A stretch of DNA of 64,000 nt from Candidatus Gastranaerophilales bacterium (GCA_944326685.1 CALVEV010000014.1:1-64000); one strand, 5' to 3'; positions 30,384 to 40,149 are shown, counted from the first letter of the stretch. Numbers and translations: made by a program. The notes: generated by a model not told the origin, from the sequence alone.

Positions 30384-30420
30384 GTTAATAATTGTAAAAT
30401 ATACAATTATTAACTGTTTT
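30384..30420 (+). terminator. Terminator after the CpaE-like gene
   Basis: Perfect 13-bp stem GTTAATAATTGTA / TACAATTATTAAC, 5-nt loop, then TGTTTTATT. A second weak hairpin (about 30421-30447) follows. Confidence 0.7.
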
Positions 30421-30510
30421 ATTATTCAAATCATTAATAATTGAATAAATGTAGATAATACACTTTATCTAAAAAACAGTAATAGTATATGTTTCAAGTA
30501 AATATTAAAT

Positions 30511-30529
30511 AAGTGTAACAAAAACACTT
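30511..30529. promoter_or_regulatory. 19-bp palindrome, probable operator 1
   Basis: AAGTGTAACAAAAACACTT: half sites AAGTGT and ACACTT spaced by 7. It overlaps the first bases of the -35 hexamer of the 30616 promoter and is nearly identical to the second palindrome at 30571-30589, as expected for a repressor pair. Confidence 0.6.
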
Positions 30530-30556
30530 GACAAATAAATGGTTATGTATCATAAT
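30528..30556 (+). promoter_or_regulatory. Strong sigma-70 promoter for the 30616 gene
   Basis: TTGACA (30528-30533), 17-nt spacer, CATAAT (30551-30556): near-consensus. Transcription should start near 30563, between the two palindromes. Confidence 0.85.
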
Positions 30557-30570
30557 ATAAGTGTTAAATG

Positions 30571-30589
30571 AAGTGTAAATAAAACACTT
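30571..30589. promoter_or_regulatory. 19-bp palindrome, probable operator 2
   Basis: AAGTGTAAATAAAACACTT, 17 of 19 bases as operator 1, with the same half sites and spacing, just downstream of the expected transcription start. An extra AAGTGT half site lies at 30559-30564. Confidence 0.6.
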
Positions 30590-30615
30590 AATTAACAACC
30601 GAAACGGAGGCTACT

Positions 30616-30894
30616 ATGAAAGTTGCTAAGATAAATAACTATAATTTAAAAAATAATATAAAATTTAGAGAAAATGTTGCAAGTTCATCAATGAACAATA
30701 GAGATGCAGGTCTAATGATTCAATCTCAAAGTGCAGCGTTAAAGTTTGCAAGAGAAAGATATATTGCTCAAGAAGCAAACTCAGTTAACTCAAGTCCTAT
30801 AAAATCATTAGGCTACAAGTTATACAGAACATTTGGGTATTTAACCAACCATGAAACTCCAAAAAGCAACAAATCATTAAATGTTGTTGCATAG
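30616..30894 (+). CDS. Small lineage-specific protein behind a flanked promoter
   Basis: 92 residues, basic, no signal or membrane segment. The N terminus KVAKINNYNLKNNIKFREN resembles the Asn-rich tag with I-x-F. The middle SAALKFARERYIAQEANSV is helical. GGAGG lies 7 nt before the ATG. It is probably regulated: the promoter sits between two near-identical palindromes. A terminator follows at 30944. Function unknown. Confidence 0.65.
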   Translation: MKVAKINNYNLKNNIKFRENVASSSMNNRDAGLMIQSQSAALKFARERYIAQEANSVNSSPIKSLGYKLYRTFGYLTNHETPKSNKSLNVVA

Positions 30895-30943
30895 GTTACA
30901 CATAATAGATAAATATATTAATTAACAGAACACATAAAACACC

Positions 30944-30978
30944 AAGTTACTTTTTAATAAAAGTAACTTTTTTTTGCG
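30944..30978 (+). terminator. Terminator after the 30616 gene
   Basis: AAGTTACTTTT / AAAAGTAACTT stem with a 4-nt loop and a long T tract; the GC-rich repeat cluster begins at once after it. Confidence 0.85.
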
Positions 30979-30982
30979 GATT

Positions 30983-31046
30983 GCGAGCAGAGGCTGTAGC
31001 GTTTCACGAAGGTGAAATGCGAAATGCCGTTTAATGCGAGCAACCA
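30983..31046 (+). repeat. GCGAGC-bounded hairpin repeat, copy 1
   Basis: Begins GCGAGCAGAG and ends TTTAATGCGAGCAACC. The core 30992-31046 folds as outer stem GGC/GCC, an uneven internal loop (TGTA / GAAAT), middle stem GCG/TGC and apical hairpin TTTCAC-GAAG-GTGAAA. About 85% identical to copy 3 (31168). Markedly more GC-rich than the surroundings and non-coding. Confidence 0.7.
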
Positions 31047-31057
31047 AGAGGCGGATT

Positions 31058-31155
31058 GCGAGCAGAGCGGATTTCCGTACGAATAAAATTCGGGTTGCGA
31101 GAATATTGAGCGGTATGAGCTGTGAAGCTCAAAAGCGAAACTATTCGAGCAAAAG
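31058..31155 (+). repeat. GCGAGC-bounded hairpin repeat, copy 2 (diverged)
   Basis: Opens GCGAGCAGAGCGG, with a small CGAAT-AAA-ATTCG hairpin, then GCGAG and a larger structure: outer stem GAATA/TATTC, internal loop TTGA / GAAAC, middle pairs, and GAGCT-GTGA-AGCTC apex with a GNRA loop, ending TTCGAGCAA. Sequence differs from copy 1 but the fold plan is the same. Confidence 0.55.
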
Positions 31156-31167
31156 GAAATTCAAGAA

Positions 31168-31222
31168 GGCTGTAGTGTTTCACGTATGTGAAATGCGAAA
31201 CGCCTTTAAATGCGAGCAACCA
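31168..31222 (+). repeat. GCGAGC-bounded hairpin repeat, copy 3
   Basis: Core matching copy 1: GGCTGTAGTGTTTCAC, loop GTAT, GTGAAATGCGAAACGCC, ending TTTAAATGCGAGCAACC. The loop changes from GAAG to GTAT while the stem stays intact. Confidence 0.65.
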
Positions 31223-31304
31223 GAAAACGTGTTTAATCTAAATGCTAGCAAATTTATATGTTTTTGTATTTTGTACTAATTAAAGATATAACGGAGGTAT
31301 TTTA

Positions 31305-31814
31305 ATGTTAATACAATCTCATATATTACCAAACAATATAAAAAAGTCAGTTAATACTATGTTAGTAGCTTCGGCAATATTAACAGGAGTTGCAGCTTGT
31401 ACAGAAAAGAAACCATATGTACAGATGCCCAAAGAAAATGTTCCAGAAGCTGTATATAATAAATTGGATTCCTTATCAAAAGAGTCAAAAAAGATTATAA
31501 ATAATCCTGAATACGAATTATATGGAAAAGATACATTAGAATTATCTAAAAATTTTGCAAGAAAAACTGATAAATTTGTTAATAAAATGAATGATAAGGC
31601 TAAAATGGCTGATGAGGAAACTGTAGTAGGTAGTAGAGTGACTATAAATTATTACTCCCCAGGTCCAAAGTATCAGATTGAGGATATTTATGATTCAAAC
31701 CATACTAACCATATAGGGGTCATAAGAGCTCCTAAAGTTCTTACAACGGATTCAACAGATATGTATGTACCTGTTGAGTATTATGGAATGAAAAATCCTA
31801 ACGTTGATGAATAA
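31305..31814 (+). CDS. Putative lipoprotein, unknown function
   Basis: 169 residues. N-terminal hydrophobic stretch TMLVASAILTGVAAC fits a signal peptide with lipobox V-A-A-C, so the mature protein would carry a lipidated Cys; the positively charged region (NNIKKSVN) precedes it. The mature part is Lys/Asp/Glu-rich and helical, then a beta-like C terminus (TINYYSPGPKYQIEDI; VPVEYYGMKN). CGGAGGT precedes the ATG. Flanked on both sides by hairpin repeats, so possibly part of an acquired or rearranged island. No domain recognised. Confidence 0.65.
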   Translation: MLIQSHILPNNIKKSVNTMLVASAILTGVAACTEKKPYVQMPKENVPEAVYNKLDSLSKESKKIINNPEYELYGKDTLELSKNFARKTDKFVNKMNDKAKMADEETVVGSRVTINYYSPGPKYQIEDIYDSNHTNHIGVIRAPKVLTTDSTDMYVPVEYYGMKNPNVDE

Positions 31815-31835
31815 AACATTTACAGATAAGTTCGT

Positions 31836-31878
31836 AAGATGCGGTAAATCTGTGATTTACCGCATCTTATTTTTGTTT
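31836..31878 (+). terminator. Terminator after the lipoprotein gene
   Basis: AAGATGCGGTAAATC / GATTTACCGCATCTT, a perfect 15-bp stem with a 3-nt loop, then ATTTTTGTTTT. Confidence 0.8.
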
Positions 31879-31905
31879 TGGTAATCTCTGATTACCAAAA
31901 CAAAA
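31871..31905. repeat. Second perfect hairpin after the lipoprotein gene
   Basis: TTTTGTTTTGGTAATC / GATTACCAAAACAAAA, 16-bp perfect stem with a 3-nt TCT loop. It partly shares bases with the tail of the terminator before it. Beyond it (31906-32012) I see a short GC-rich hairpin ACCACC-ACG-GTGGT at about 31941 and otherwise nothing. Confidence 0.6.
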
Positions 31906-32012
31906 AAACAAATAATTAAAAAGACAATGGAGGTAGTGAGAACCACCACGGTGGTGTGGTAAATAATATCGAAAAAGATTAACTTTAAATAAATTACATT
32001 TACCCTTTGCAT

Positions 32013-32042
32013 TAAAAAAGAACCCCTTGAGGAGTTCTTTAA
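32013..32042 (-). terminator. Minus-strand terminator beside a tRNA-Tyr 3' fragment
   Basis: Read on the minus strand: AAAGAACTCC, loop, GGGGTTCTTT then T tract. It lies just after the copied tRNA 3' end, as a real tRNA terminator would. Confidence 0.65.
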
Positions 32043-32047
32043 AAGTG

Positions 32048-32064
32048 TCGGGCAGGGGTGGATT
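32048..32064 (-). other. Copy of the tRNA-Tyr 3' end
   Basis: The 15 bases GGGCAGGGGTGGATT (32050-32064) repeat exactly the 3' acceptor and T-arm of the tRNA-Tyr gene at 32261-32275. The rest of the tRNA is absent; GCGAGC-type repeat sequence follows, and CGAACCAC, the next tRNA bases, reappears at about 32156. It looks like a tRNA broken by an insertion, or an attachment-site remnant. Confidence 0.5.
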
Positions 32065-32190
32065 GTCTTGCTCGCTCGCGTTAAATGAGCCTACGTGTTT
32101 TGCCTTCTGTGTTTTTTACATCGGCAAAAGCACTCCGCTCTCTGCTCGCTCTCGCTCGAACCACTGACAAGGGTTTGCCTTGTGTGGTTC
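32065..32190 (-). repeat. GCGAGC-bounded hairpin repeat, copy 4, with adjoining hairpin
   Basis: On the minus strand it opens GCGAGCAGAGAGCGGAGTG, has apical stem CTTTTGCC / GGCAAAA, outer pairs GTG/CAC and GAGC/GCTC, and ends TTTAACGCGAGCGAGCAA. Beside it 32158-32190 is a perfect hairpin GAACCAC...CAAGG / CCTTG.GTGGTTC. The structure plan matches copies 1-3, with different bases in the stems. Confidence 0.5.
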
Positions 32191-32218
32191 TCATCCTAAT
32201 TCTTAACCTCAACATATT

Positions 32219-32254
32219 AAAAAAGAGACTTGAACAAATGTTCAGTCTCTTTTT
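32219..32254 (-). terminator. Terminator of the tRNA cluster
   Basis: AAAAAGAGACT...AGTCTCTTTTT with an inner GAAC/GTTC pair, directly 3' of tRNA-Tyr on the minus strand; symmetrical enough to act both ways. Confidence 0.8.
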
Positions 32255-32256
32255 AA

Positions 32257-32342
<86 letters not shown>

Positions 32343-32384
32343 ATATTAAGTTATCAAATTTTCAACACTCACTGAGTTCAAAAA

Positions 32385-32456
<72 letters not shown>

Positions 32457-32490
32457 TTATGAAGTATTTGGCTTGTCAAAGTGTTAAAAA

Positions 32491-32562
32491 AGCCGGTAAT
32501 AGGAATCGAACCTACAACCTACGGTTTACAAAACCGTTGCTCTACCGTTGAGCTATACCGGC
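32491..32562 (-). tRNA. tRNA-Thr (TGT)
   Basis: Acceptor GCCGGTA/TACCGGC, anticodon loop TTTGTAA with anticodon TGT, T-loop TTCGATT. First of the cluster, about 10 bases after a strong -10. No encoded CCA. Confidence 0.95.
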
Positions 32563-32571
32563 AACAATATT

Positions 32572-32600
32572 ATTGTATAAAGGACATAATTAATTGTCAA
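32572..32600 (-). promoter_or_regulatory. Promoter of the tRNA cluster
   Basis: Minus strand TTGACA, 17-nt spacer, TACAAT; near-consensus sigma-70. The -35 overlaps the 3' end of the gene at 32590. Drives tRNA-Thr(TGT), Thr(GGT) and Tyr. Confidence 0.85.
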
Positions 32601-33036
32601 CATTTTTATTTGAAATTTCTAATTCTTTTGAAATTTCTTTTTCTAATTCTTCTGCGCTAATAATAGTAGGTTTTTTATCCATTTTAGATTTAGCGATGAT
32701 TTCAGACATCATTTTTGTTGTTGTATCAATTTTAATACGTTCCATGACTTCATCTAATTCTTCTTCTGATAATTCTGTTGGTGTTTTAAATGAAACCATA
32801 ACATGACGCTTTTTAAGAATCATATAACTTACAACAATAATTCCCCATAAAAGTACACCTTGAATAATGCCTAGTTGTGGAATTAGCATTGTTTTATTTG
32901 ATATAAAGTTCCAAGCGAACATTAGAACTAGGCCAGGAAATGCAACAAACCCAGCAATTAAGCATGTTAATATTGCCAAAGCCATACATATACCTCTGAA
33001 ACCATTTATTTGAATTACTTTTAAATTCTTTCTCAT
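32590..33036 (-). CDS. Two-helix membrane protein, unknown function
   Basis: 148 residues with two membrane segments in the first 70 (GICMALAILTCLIAGFVAFPGLVLMF and IQGVLLWGIIVVSYMILK) and a long cytoplasmic helical tail rich in Glu and Lys (TELSEEELDEVMERIKIDTTTK; ISAEELEKEISKELEIS). AAGGAT precedes ATG. It lies 9 nt after ligA on the same strand and is probably co-transcribed with it. No family recognised. Confidence 0.7.
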   Translation of the reverse strand: MRKNLKVIQINGFRGICMALAILTCLIAGFVAFPGLVLMFAWNFISNKTMLIPQLGIIQGVLLWGIIVVSYMILKKRHVMVSFKTPTELSEEELDEVMERIKIDTTTKMMSEIIAKSKMDKKPTIISAEELEKEISKELEISNKNVDN

Positions 33037-33045
33037 TATAAATCC

Positions 33046-35049
<2,004 letters not shown>

Positions 35050-35064
35050 TTATAAAAAGTTATA

Positions 35065-35901
35065 TTACATTATCATTAGCAATTCTCTAATAACTTTTGT
35101 TGCAACGGCAGTTGATGCTCCAGATGAATCATAATCAGGTGCAAGTTCAACAACATCAGCTCCTACAATATTGAAATCTTTTAGATATTTAAACCAACCT
35201 ATTAATTCATTAAATTCAAGTCCACCAACTTCAGGTGTTCCTGTTCCTGGCATGATAGATGTGTCAAGAACGTCTAAGTCAACTGTAACAAAAATTGGTT
35301 TATTTTTTAGCTTATCTAAATCTTTGTAAGTTTTTGCAAGAGTATTATGTTCTTTCATAAATTCAAATTCTTCTTTCATTCCTGATCTAATTCCAATTTG
35401 TTTAATATTATCAGGATTTACAAATTTAGTAGATAGTCTAATAACTGCAGAATGAGAAAGTTCTTCTCCCATATATTCTTTTCTTAAATCTGTATGAGCA
35501 TCAAAATGAACAATCGCTAAATCTTTGTAAAACTCAGATACAGCAATAATTTCAGGGTAAGTTACTAAGTGTTCTCCACCTATACCAAAAACTCTTTTTC
35601 CATCTTTATAAATTTGTCTAACATTTTCAGCAATAACTTCTAATGTTTTTTTAGTATTACCCAATGGGAATTCTAAATCGCCAGCATCATGAAAATTACA
35701 ATCTTCTAAATGTTTATCAAAAATAGGAGAATACTCTTCTAATCCCCAACTTGCAAGTCTAATTTGCTCAGGAGCAAAACGAGAACCTGAACGATAAGAA
35801 ACAGTTCCGTCAAAAGGTAAGCCAAGCATTACGATATCAGAACCTTCATAATCAGGATTTTGTCCCATCCAATTTCTATCTAAAAAAGGTCCTTTTAACA
35901 T
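35065..35901 (-). CDS. speB: Agmatinase (ureohydrolase family)
   Basis: Binuclear manganese enzyme that cleaves agmatine to putrescine and urea. 278 residues. Metal ligands are visible in GIGGEHLVTYP, IVHFDAHTDLR and VTVDLDVLD. SpeB is favoured over arginase by the length and the GTGTPEVGGL segment, but substrate cannot be fully fixed from sequence, and no arginine decarboxylase is in the window. GGAGG precedes the ATG. It lies 14 nt after the nucleoside phosphorylase gene, so co-transcription is likely. Confidence 0.88.
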   Translation of the reverse strand: MLKGPFLDRNWMGQNPDYEGSDIVMLGLPFDGTVSYRSGSRFAPEQIRLASWGLEEYSPIFDKHLEDCNFHDAGDLEFPLGNTKKTLEVIAENVRQIYKDGKRVFGIGGEHLVTYPEIIAVSEFYKDLAIVHFDAHTDLRKEYMGEELSHSAVIRLSTKFVNPDNIKQIGIRSGMKEEFEFMKEHNTLAKTYKDLDKLKNKPIFVTVDLDVLDTSIMPGTGTPEVGGLEFNELIGWFKYLKDFNIVGADVVELAPDYDSSGASTAVATKVIRELLMIM

Positions 35902-35915
35902 AATGCCTCCATTTC

Positions 35916-36716
35916 TTATATTTCTTTTATAACTTCTAAAACTAAATTTTTAAATTTTGATTTAGCAGCATTTGCAGCTTGTAAAACTTCTTCATGAGAT
36001 AATCCTACTGTACTTATTCCAGCAGCAGAATTACAAATACAACTTAATCCAAGAACATTCATTTTACAATAACTTGCAACTATAGCTTCAGGAACTGTTG
36101 ACATTCCAACTGCATCTGCACCTAATAATCTAACCATTTTTACTTCAGCAGGTGTTTCATAAGTTGGACCAGTAAGTGCCATATAAACCCCTTCTTGAAG
36201 TGCTATTCCAAGTTTTTTTGCGCAAGCTTTAGCTAATTCTTGTAAATCTTTTGTATAAACTTCACTCATATCAGGGAATCTTGTTCCTAATGAGTCATCA
36301 TTTGGACCGATTAATGGGTTATCTCCCATAAAATTGATATGATCTGTTATTAACATTAAATCTGAAGGTTTAAAATAAACATTTACCCCACCTGCAGCAT
36401 TTGTTAAAATAACTGTTTTTATTCCAAGTTTTTTCATTACTTTAATAGGGAAAGTAACAACATCCATAGGATGTCCTTCGTAGTAATGGAATCTTCCTTG
36501 CATCATCATTACTTTCTTCCCATTAATAGTGGCAAAAACTAATTGACCTTTATGTCCTTGAACTGTTGAAGTTGGAAATCCTGGAATTTTTGAATAAGGA
36601 ATTGTAATTTCACAAAACTCATCTGCTAAATCTCCTAAACCGGAACCTAAAACAATTCCAATTTCAGGTTTGAAATCCTTAATTTGTTTATTAATAAAGT
36701 CTATTGTTTTTTGCAT
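35916..36716 (-). CDS. Purine nucleoside phosphorylase
   Basis: Trimeric PNP type that phosphorolyses inosine or guanosine to base and ribose 1-phosphate in salvage. About 266 residues: IGIVLGSGLGDLAD (phosphate loop), QGRFHYYEGHP, NAAGGVN, TGPTYETPAEV, and GMSTVPEAIVA. AAGGAGTG precedes ATG 36716; a longer frame to 36743 lacks a better site. Immediately upstream of speB on the same strand. The trimeric PNP family is called deoD or punA depending on the organism, so no symbol is given. Confidence 0.93.
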   Translation of the reverse strand: MQKTIDFINKQIKDFKPEIGIVLGSGLGDLADEFCEITIPYSKIPGFPTSTVQGHKGQLVFATINGKKVMMMQGRFHYYEGHPMDVVTFPIKVMKKLGIKTVILTNAAGGVNVYFKPSDLMLITDHINFMGDNPLIGPNDDSLGTRFPDMSEVYTKDLQELAKACAKKLGIALQEGVYMALTGPTYETPAEVKMVRLLGADAVGMSTVPEAIVASYCKMNVLGLSCICNSAAGISTVGLSHEEVLQAANAAKSKFKNLVLEVIKEI

Positions 36717-36742
36717 AATTACACTCCTTGAAACAAAACACA

Positions 36743-36771
36743 CTAAAATAGGGCAGAATAGTCCTGCCCCA
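36743..36771 (-). terminator. Possible terminator between the omega-like gene and PNP
   Basis: On the minus strand GGGCAG / CTGCCC hairpin then TATTTTA. A weak T tract, so it may only attenuate read-through. Confidence 0.55.
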
Positions 36772-36785
36772 TTTATAAATCTATA

Positions 36786-37025
36786 TTAACCAACAAGTCT
36801 ATCATCATCAGCTTCAGCAGCTTTTACCATTAAAGCATGCTCTACTGGATTTTCTTTTTTATATGATGGTTCTGTATATTCATCAAAACCAAACTCTTCA
36901 CGATTTTTTTTCATTTGAGTTTCATCAACTAATTTTTTTGCTAATTCTGCAATTTCATAAACTAATTGATAACGGTTTTCTGAATTATCATTTAAATCCC
37001 AAACTACTTTTACAATTTGATCCAT
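36786..37025 (-). CDS. rpoZ: Probable RNA polymerase omega-like subunit
   Basis: 79 residues, acidic and helical. The pattern NRYQLVYEIAELAKKLV followed by NPVEHALMVKAAE fits the omega subunit's N-R-Y-x-L-V...A...L and P-V...A motifs, but similarity is weak and the usual start differs. Omega helps assemble RNA polymerase. GGTTAAGAGGA lies before the ATG. It stands alone between a glycosyltransferase and PNP. Confidence 0.55.
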   Translation of the reverse strand: MDQIVKVVWDLNDNSENRYQLVYEIAELAKKLVDETQMKKNREEFGFDEYTEPSYKKENPVEHALMVKAAEADDDRLVG

Positions 37026-37101
37026 ATTTACTAAATCCTCTTAACCTTACATATTAATTTTATAACATAAAAAAAAATTGTCTACGGGAGTGGGAATATT
37101 A

Positions 37102-38019
37102 TTATTTGTTTATTTGTGAAACAATAAATTCTACTCCAATAATTGAATTATATTTACTTATACAAATATCTTGACAGTATTTAGTAATGTTATCATACTC
37201 ATTTTTATTTTCTAAATAATATATTATTTTATTTTTTAAATCATTACTATTTTCATAAACTGGAATTTTATTATCAAATAAATCTAATTCTTTTCTTTTG
37301 TCAGAAATAAGCAACTTACCACAAGCAATAGTTTGCATTGTTCTGTAATTCAGTGATGAAATACCTTGAGAATTCATATTAATAACTATTTTAGATTTAT
37401 TAATAGCTTCTGACATATCTTTTTCATTGTCTATAAACCCTGAATAGATTCTCTCAATAGTTTTCTTATTTTTAACTCTTGAAAGAGCATCTTTGTAATG
37501 ACGCTCTATTGCGTACCATCTAAATTTAATATTAAGACTTTCAACTAAATTAACTATCATATTTAATCGATAATCAGTATCAAGGCGTCCAGCAAACATA
37601 ACATCACAATCTGTTTGTAAACCTAAATCTTTGTATATGTTAGTGTTTACAAAATGTGGCAAGTAAAAGATATTTTTAAATTTTTCTTGTTTAATTAACT
37701 CTCTATCCCAATAAAATGTATAATTATCGTCCTTATCTAATTCTGATAATAATTCTTGCCAATAAGGTCCAGATGTTCTATTTCTTATTTCATCTGAAAA
37801 ATAATTTACAGATTTCATTGTTAAATTATTATCTTTTTTTATTTTTAATGCAGAAAAATCATAACCTACAATTAAGTCATATTCGTTGTTTAATTGAAAA
37901 TTATCTTTTAATTCATCATAAACAGTTACATTATGACCAAGCATAGTAAAGCCATCTAGTATACTAGATGTTGTTAAGCGTCCTCCAATACTTTCTGGTA
38001 ATATTCCTAGTATTTTCAT
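37102..38019 (-). CDS. CgeB-like glycosyltransferase
   Basis: 305 residues. A Rossmann-type fold opening KILGILPESIGGRLTTSS with YDLIVGYDFSALK, then the GT-B-like C-terminal half: DVMFAGRLDTDYRLN and SLNYRTMQTIACGKLLISD, typical of the CgeB/Glyco_trans_1_2 family. Sugar donor unknown. Its ATG overlaps the stop of sdaAA by one base, an unexpected partnership. No signal peptide or membrane segment. Confidence 0.75.
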   Translation of the reverse strand: MKILGILPESIGGRLTTSSILDGFTMLGHNVTVYDELKDNFQLNNEYDLIVGYDFSALKIKKDNNLTMKSVNYFSDEIRNRTSGPYWQELLSELDKDDNYTFYWDRELIKQEKFKNIFYLPHFVNTNIYKDLGLQTDCDVMFAGRLDTDYRLNMIVNLVESLNIKFRWYAIERHYKDALSRVKNKKTIERIYSGFIDNEKDMSEAINKSKIVINMNSQGISSLNYRTMQTIACGKLLISDKRKELDLFDNKIPVYENSNDLKNKIIYYLENKNEYDNITKYCQDICISKYNSIIGVEFIVSQINK

Positions 38020-38891
38020 TATCCAAAAATCTTTTCTTTCAATTTTAATGCTGTTTTTGTGGTTGCTAAACCTGCTAATGATGATTCTTTAAGCATTGGT
38101 GACATTAACTGTCCTGTTTGTCTTACGGCATCAATAACTTCATCTAATGGGATTTTCGATTCAATGCCTGCCAGTGCAAGCTCTGCTGATGTTACTGAAT
38201 GGATTGCTAATATTGGGTTTCTCTTTATGCATGGAACTTCAACTAAACCACATACAGGATCACAAGTTAAGCCTAATAAATTTTTCATCGCTAATGCTAC
38301 TGCATTTAAAATCTGATTAATATCTCCTCCTAGCATTTGGGTTAATGCTCCTGCACACATAGCTGCGGCAACACCACATTCTGCTTGACACCCTGCAACT
38401 GCACCTGCTAATTGAACTTTATTAGAAATAATTGCACCAATAGCTCCTGCTGTTATTAATGCATTAATTTGTGTATCTTCATCAAGATTTTGTTCTTCAG
38501 CAACTGCTATGATAACAGAAGGAACAATTCCGCATGAACCTGCAGTAGGGCAGGCAACAACTTTTCCCATTCTTAAGTTTTCTTCAATTGTTGCAAGCGA
38601 ATATGTGATTATTTTTTCAAATAATCTCCCTAATAAAGCTTTATTATTAGAATATCTATTTTGTAATTTAATGCAGTCATCTCCACACCATTGACTAATT
38701 GCTTTTTCGGAGGATTTCATTCCTGTTTTAATAGTCGATTTCATTGTTTCAATGTGTAATTTAACATTTTCTCTAATTTTATTTATTGAAGTATCAGCAT
38801 CTGCAGCTTCAATCTCTTGTATTAGTTCATAGATATTTTTTTTGTGTTTTTTACACTCTTCAACCAATTCATCAAATGTTAATATATTCAT
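38019..38891 (-). CDS. sdaAA: L-serine dehydratase, alpha subunit
   Basis: Iron-sulfur enzyme that deaminates L-serine to pyruvate and ammonia. 290 residues. Cluster cysteines appear in GCQAECGVAAAMC and LTCDPVCGLVEVPC, and substrate-binding PTAGSCGIVPS lies upstream of them. Its start overlaps the stop of sdaAB by one base. Works with SdaAB as the two-subunit form. Confidence 0.96.
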   Translation of the reverse strand: MNILTFDELVEECKKHKKNIYELIQEIEAADADTSINKIRENVKLHIETMKSTIKTGMKSSEKAISQWCGDDCIKLQNRYSNNKALLGRLFEKIITYSLATIEENLRMGKVVACPTAGSCGIVPSVIIAVAEEQNLDEDTQINALITAGAIGAIISNKVQLAGAVAGCQAECGVAAAMCAGALTQMLGGDINQILNAVALAMKNLLGLTCDPVCGLVEVPCIKRNPILAIHSVTSAELALAGIESKIPLDEVIDAVRQTGQLMSPMLKESSLAGLATTKTALKLKEKIFG

Positions 38892-39541
38892 TAGTCTAGC
38901 TTCCCAACTTTAGTTACAAAATACACATCTTCAATTTTTTTTATATCTTCAATAATTTCATCTTGTGGGTTTGCATCTAATGCAAAGTACATTGATGCTG
39001 TTCCACCTTTCTCATTTCTGTCGCAATGAAGTGATGCAATGTTAATATTTCTATCTTGAATAATTGTACTAGCCTTAGATATCATTCCTGGCTTATCCTT
39101 GTACATTAATAATATTGTATGGTACTGTCCTGCTAGGTTTACAGAAAAACCGTTGATAGATGTAATTCTTATTTCTCCTGCACCTATAGAATCTCCTGAT
39201 ATCATCATTTCGTCATTAATTTTGATATCTACTGAATTAGGATGACGACTTAAATCTTCTTTAAAATTGAAACTATACTTAATATCTTTTACAGAAAAAA
39301 TATCTTTAGTTTTTATATCATCTACACAATGCCCTAATATTCCAGCTAATAATCCTTTATCTGTTCCGTGTCCTTTTCCAGTTTGAGCAAAGGAATTGTA
39401 TAATGTGAATTCCACCTTTTTTATTTTGTTATTATAAATACATCTAGCCATTAATCCTAAGCGGATAGCTCCTGCTGTATGAGAACTTGATGGTCCAATC
39501 ATAATTGGTGAAATAACATCAAATAAGCCTTTATTTTTCAT
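38891..39541 (-). CDS. sdaAB: L-serine dehydratase, beta subunit
   Basis: 216 residues. The N-terminal GPSSSHTAGAIRLG motif binds substrate phosphate-like groups, and the C-terminal ~70 residues form an ACT regulatory domain (LLMYKDKPGMISKASTII...NIASLHCDRNEKGG). Pairs with SdaAA, which follows with a one-base overlap. AAGGGA precedes ATG. Confidence 0.96.
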   Translation of the reverse strand: MKNKGLFDVISPIMIGPSSSHTAGAIRLGLMARCIYNNKIKKVEFTLYNSFAQTGKGHGTDKGLLAGILGHCVDDIKTKDIFSVKDIKYSFNFKEDLSRHPNSVDIKINDEMMISGDSIGAGEIRITSINGFSVNLAGQYHTILLMYKDKPGMISKASTIIQDRNINIASLHCDRNEKGGTASMYFALDANPQDEIIEDIKKIEDVYFVTKVGKLD

Positions 39542-39552
39542 TATATAATCCC

Positions 39553-40149
39553 TTATTCACTTATATAATCTTTAACAATATCTGTTAAACGTTGTTGCCA
39601 GTTATATGATTTTTCTATATAAAAATCTGCTCCTCGTTCTAATGATTCATTTTTTAATTCTTTTTTTCCCGCAACAGACATAACACCAATGATAGGATTT
39701 GAACCTTTTCTTTTTGCAATGTTTTGTAATTCAGCTAATAAAATAAATCCTTCTCTCTCTGTTGGTATTAATAAATCCATTAAGACAAAGTCAAAATCTT
39801 TATCTTCAAACAATGATAATGCTCCATATACATCTTTAGTTACTGTAATCCTAAATCCTAAACGTTCCATTATCATTTGTACTTGATATGTTATAACTCC
39901 TAAATTATCAACAAGTAAAACATTATTAGCTTTTGATAAGTCAAGTTTTTCATCTTCTGTAGAATCAAGATTGTTGATTGTTGCACTTGCTCCTGTTGAG
40001 TCTGCTAATATTGAGCGAAAACGTTCTTTAATATTTAATACTTGTTTTTTTAAAGATACCAAAGTGATTGATTCAGGTAATTTGTCACCTGTTAAATCAA
40101 AAAAACGTTTAAGAAAATCTTCGTCTAAATCAATATTAACTATTCTCAT
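39553..40149 (-). CDS. Single-domain response regulator with N-terminal extension
   Basis: 198 residues: an N-terminal ~75-residue helical part, then a receiver domain (about 76-198). Receiver residues are complete: Asp81 (NVLLVDN), phospho-acceptor Asp125 (FVLMDLL), Ser158 and Lys180 (YIEKS). No output domain, so it probably acts by protein binding. GAGGAAACC lies before the ATG. It sits 11 nt upstream of sdaAB; whether it regulates serine use is not known. Confidence 0.8.
   Translation of the reverse strand: MRIVNIDLDEDFLKRFFDLTGDKLPESITLVSLKKQVLNIKERFRSILADSTGASATINNLDSTEDEKLDLSKANNVLLVDNLGVITYQVQMIMERLGFRITVTKDVYGALSLFEDKDFDFVLMDLLIPTEREGFILLAELQNIAKRKGSNPIIGVMSVAGKKELKNESLERGADFYIEKSYNWQQRLTDIVKDYISE

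Noticed and set aside
30983..31222. Hammerhead ribozyme, because CTGTAGCG...GCGAAA resembles CUGAUGA...GAAA
   Set aside because: The core CUGAUGA is not present, and the other copies lack both parts. It fits a hairpin repeat better.
31031..31279. Overlapping ORFs of 62-81 codons on both strands
   Set aside because: They cover the hairpin repeats, have no ribosome-binding site and a composition set by the repeats.
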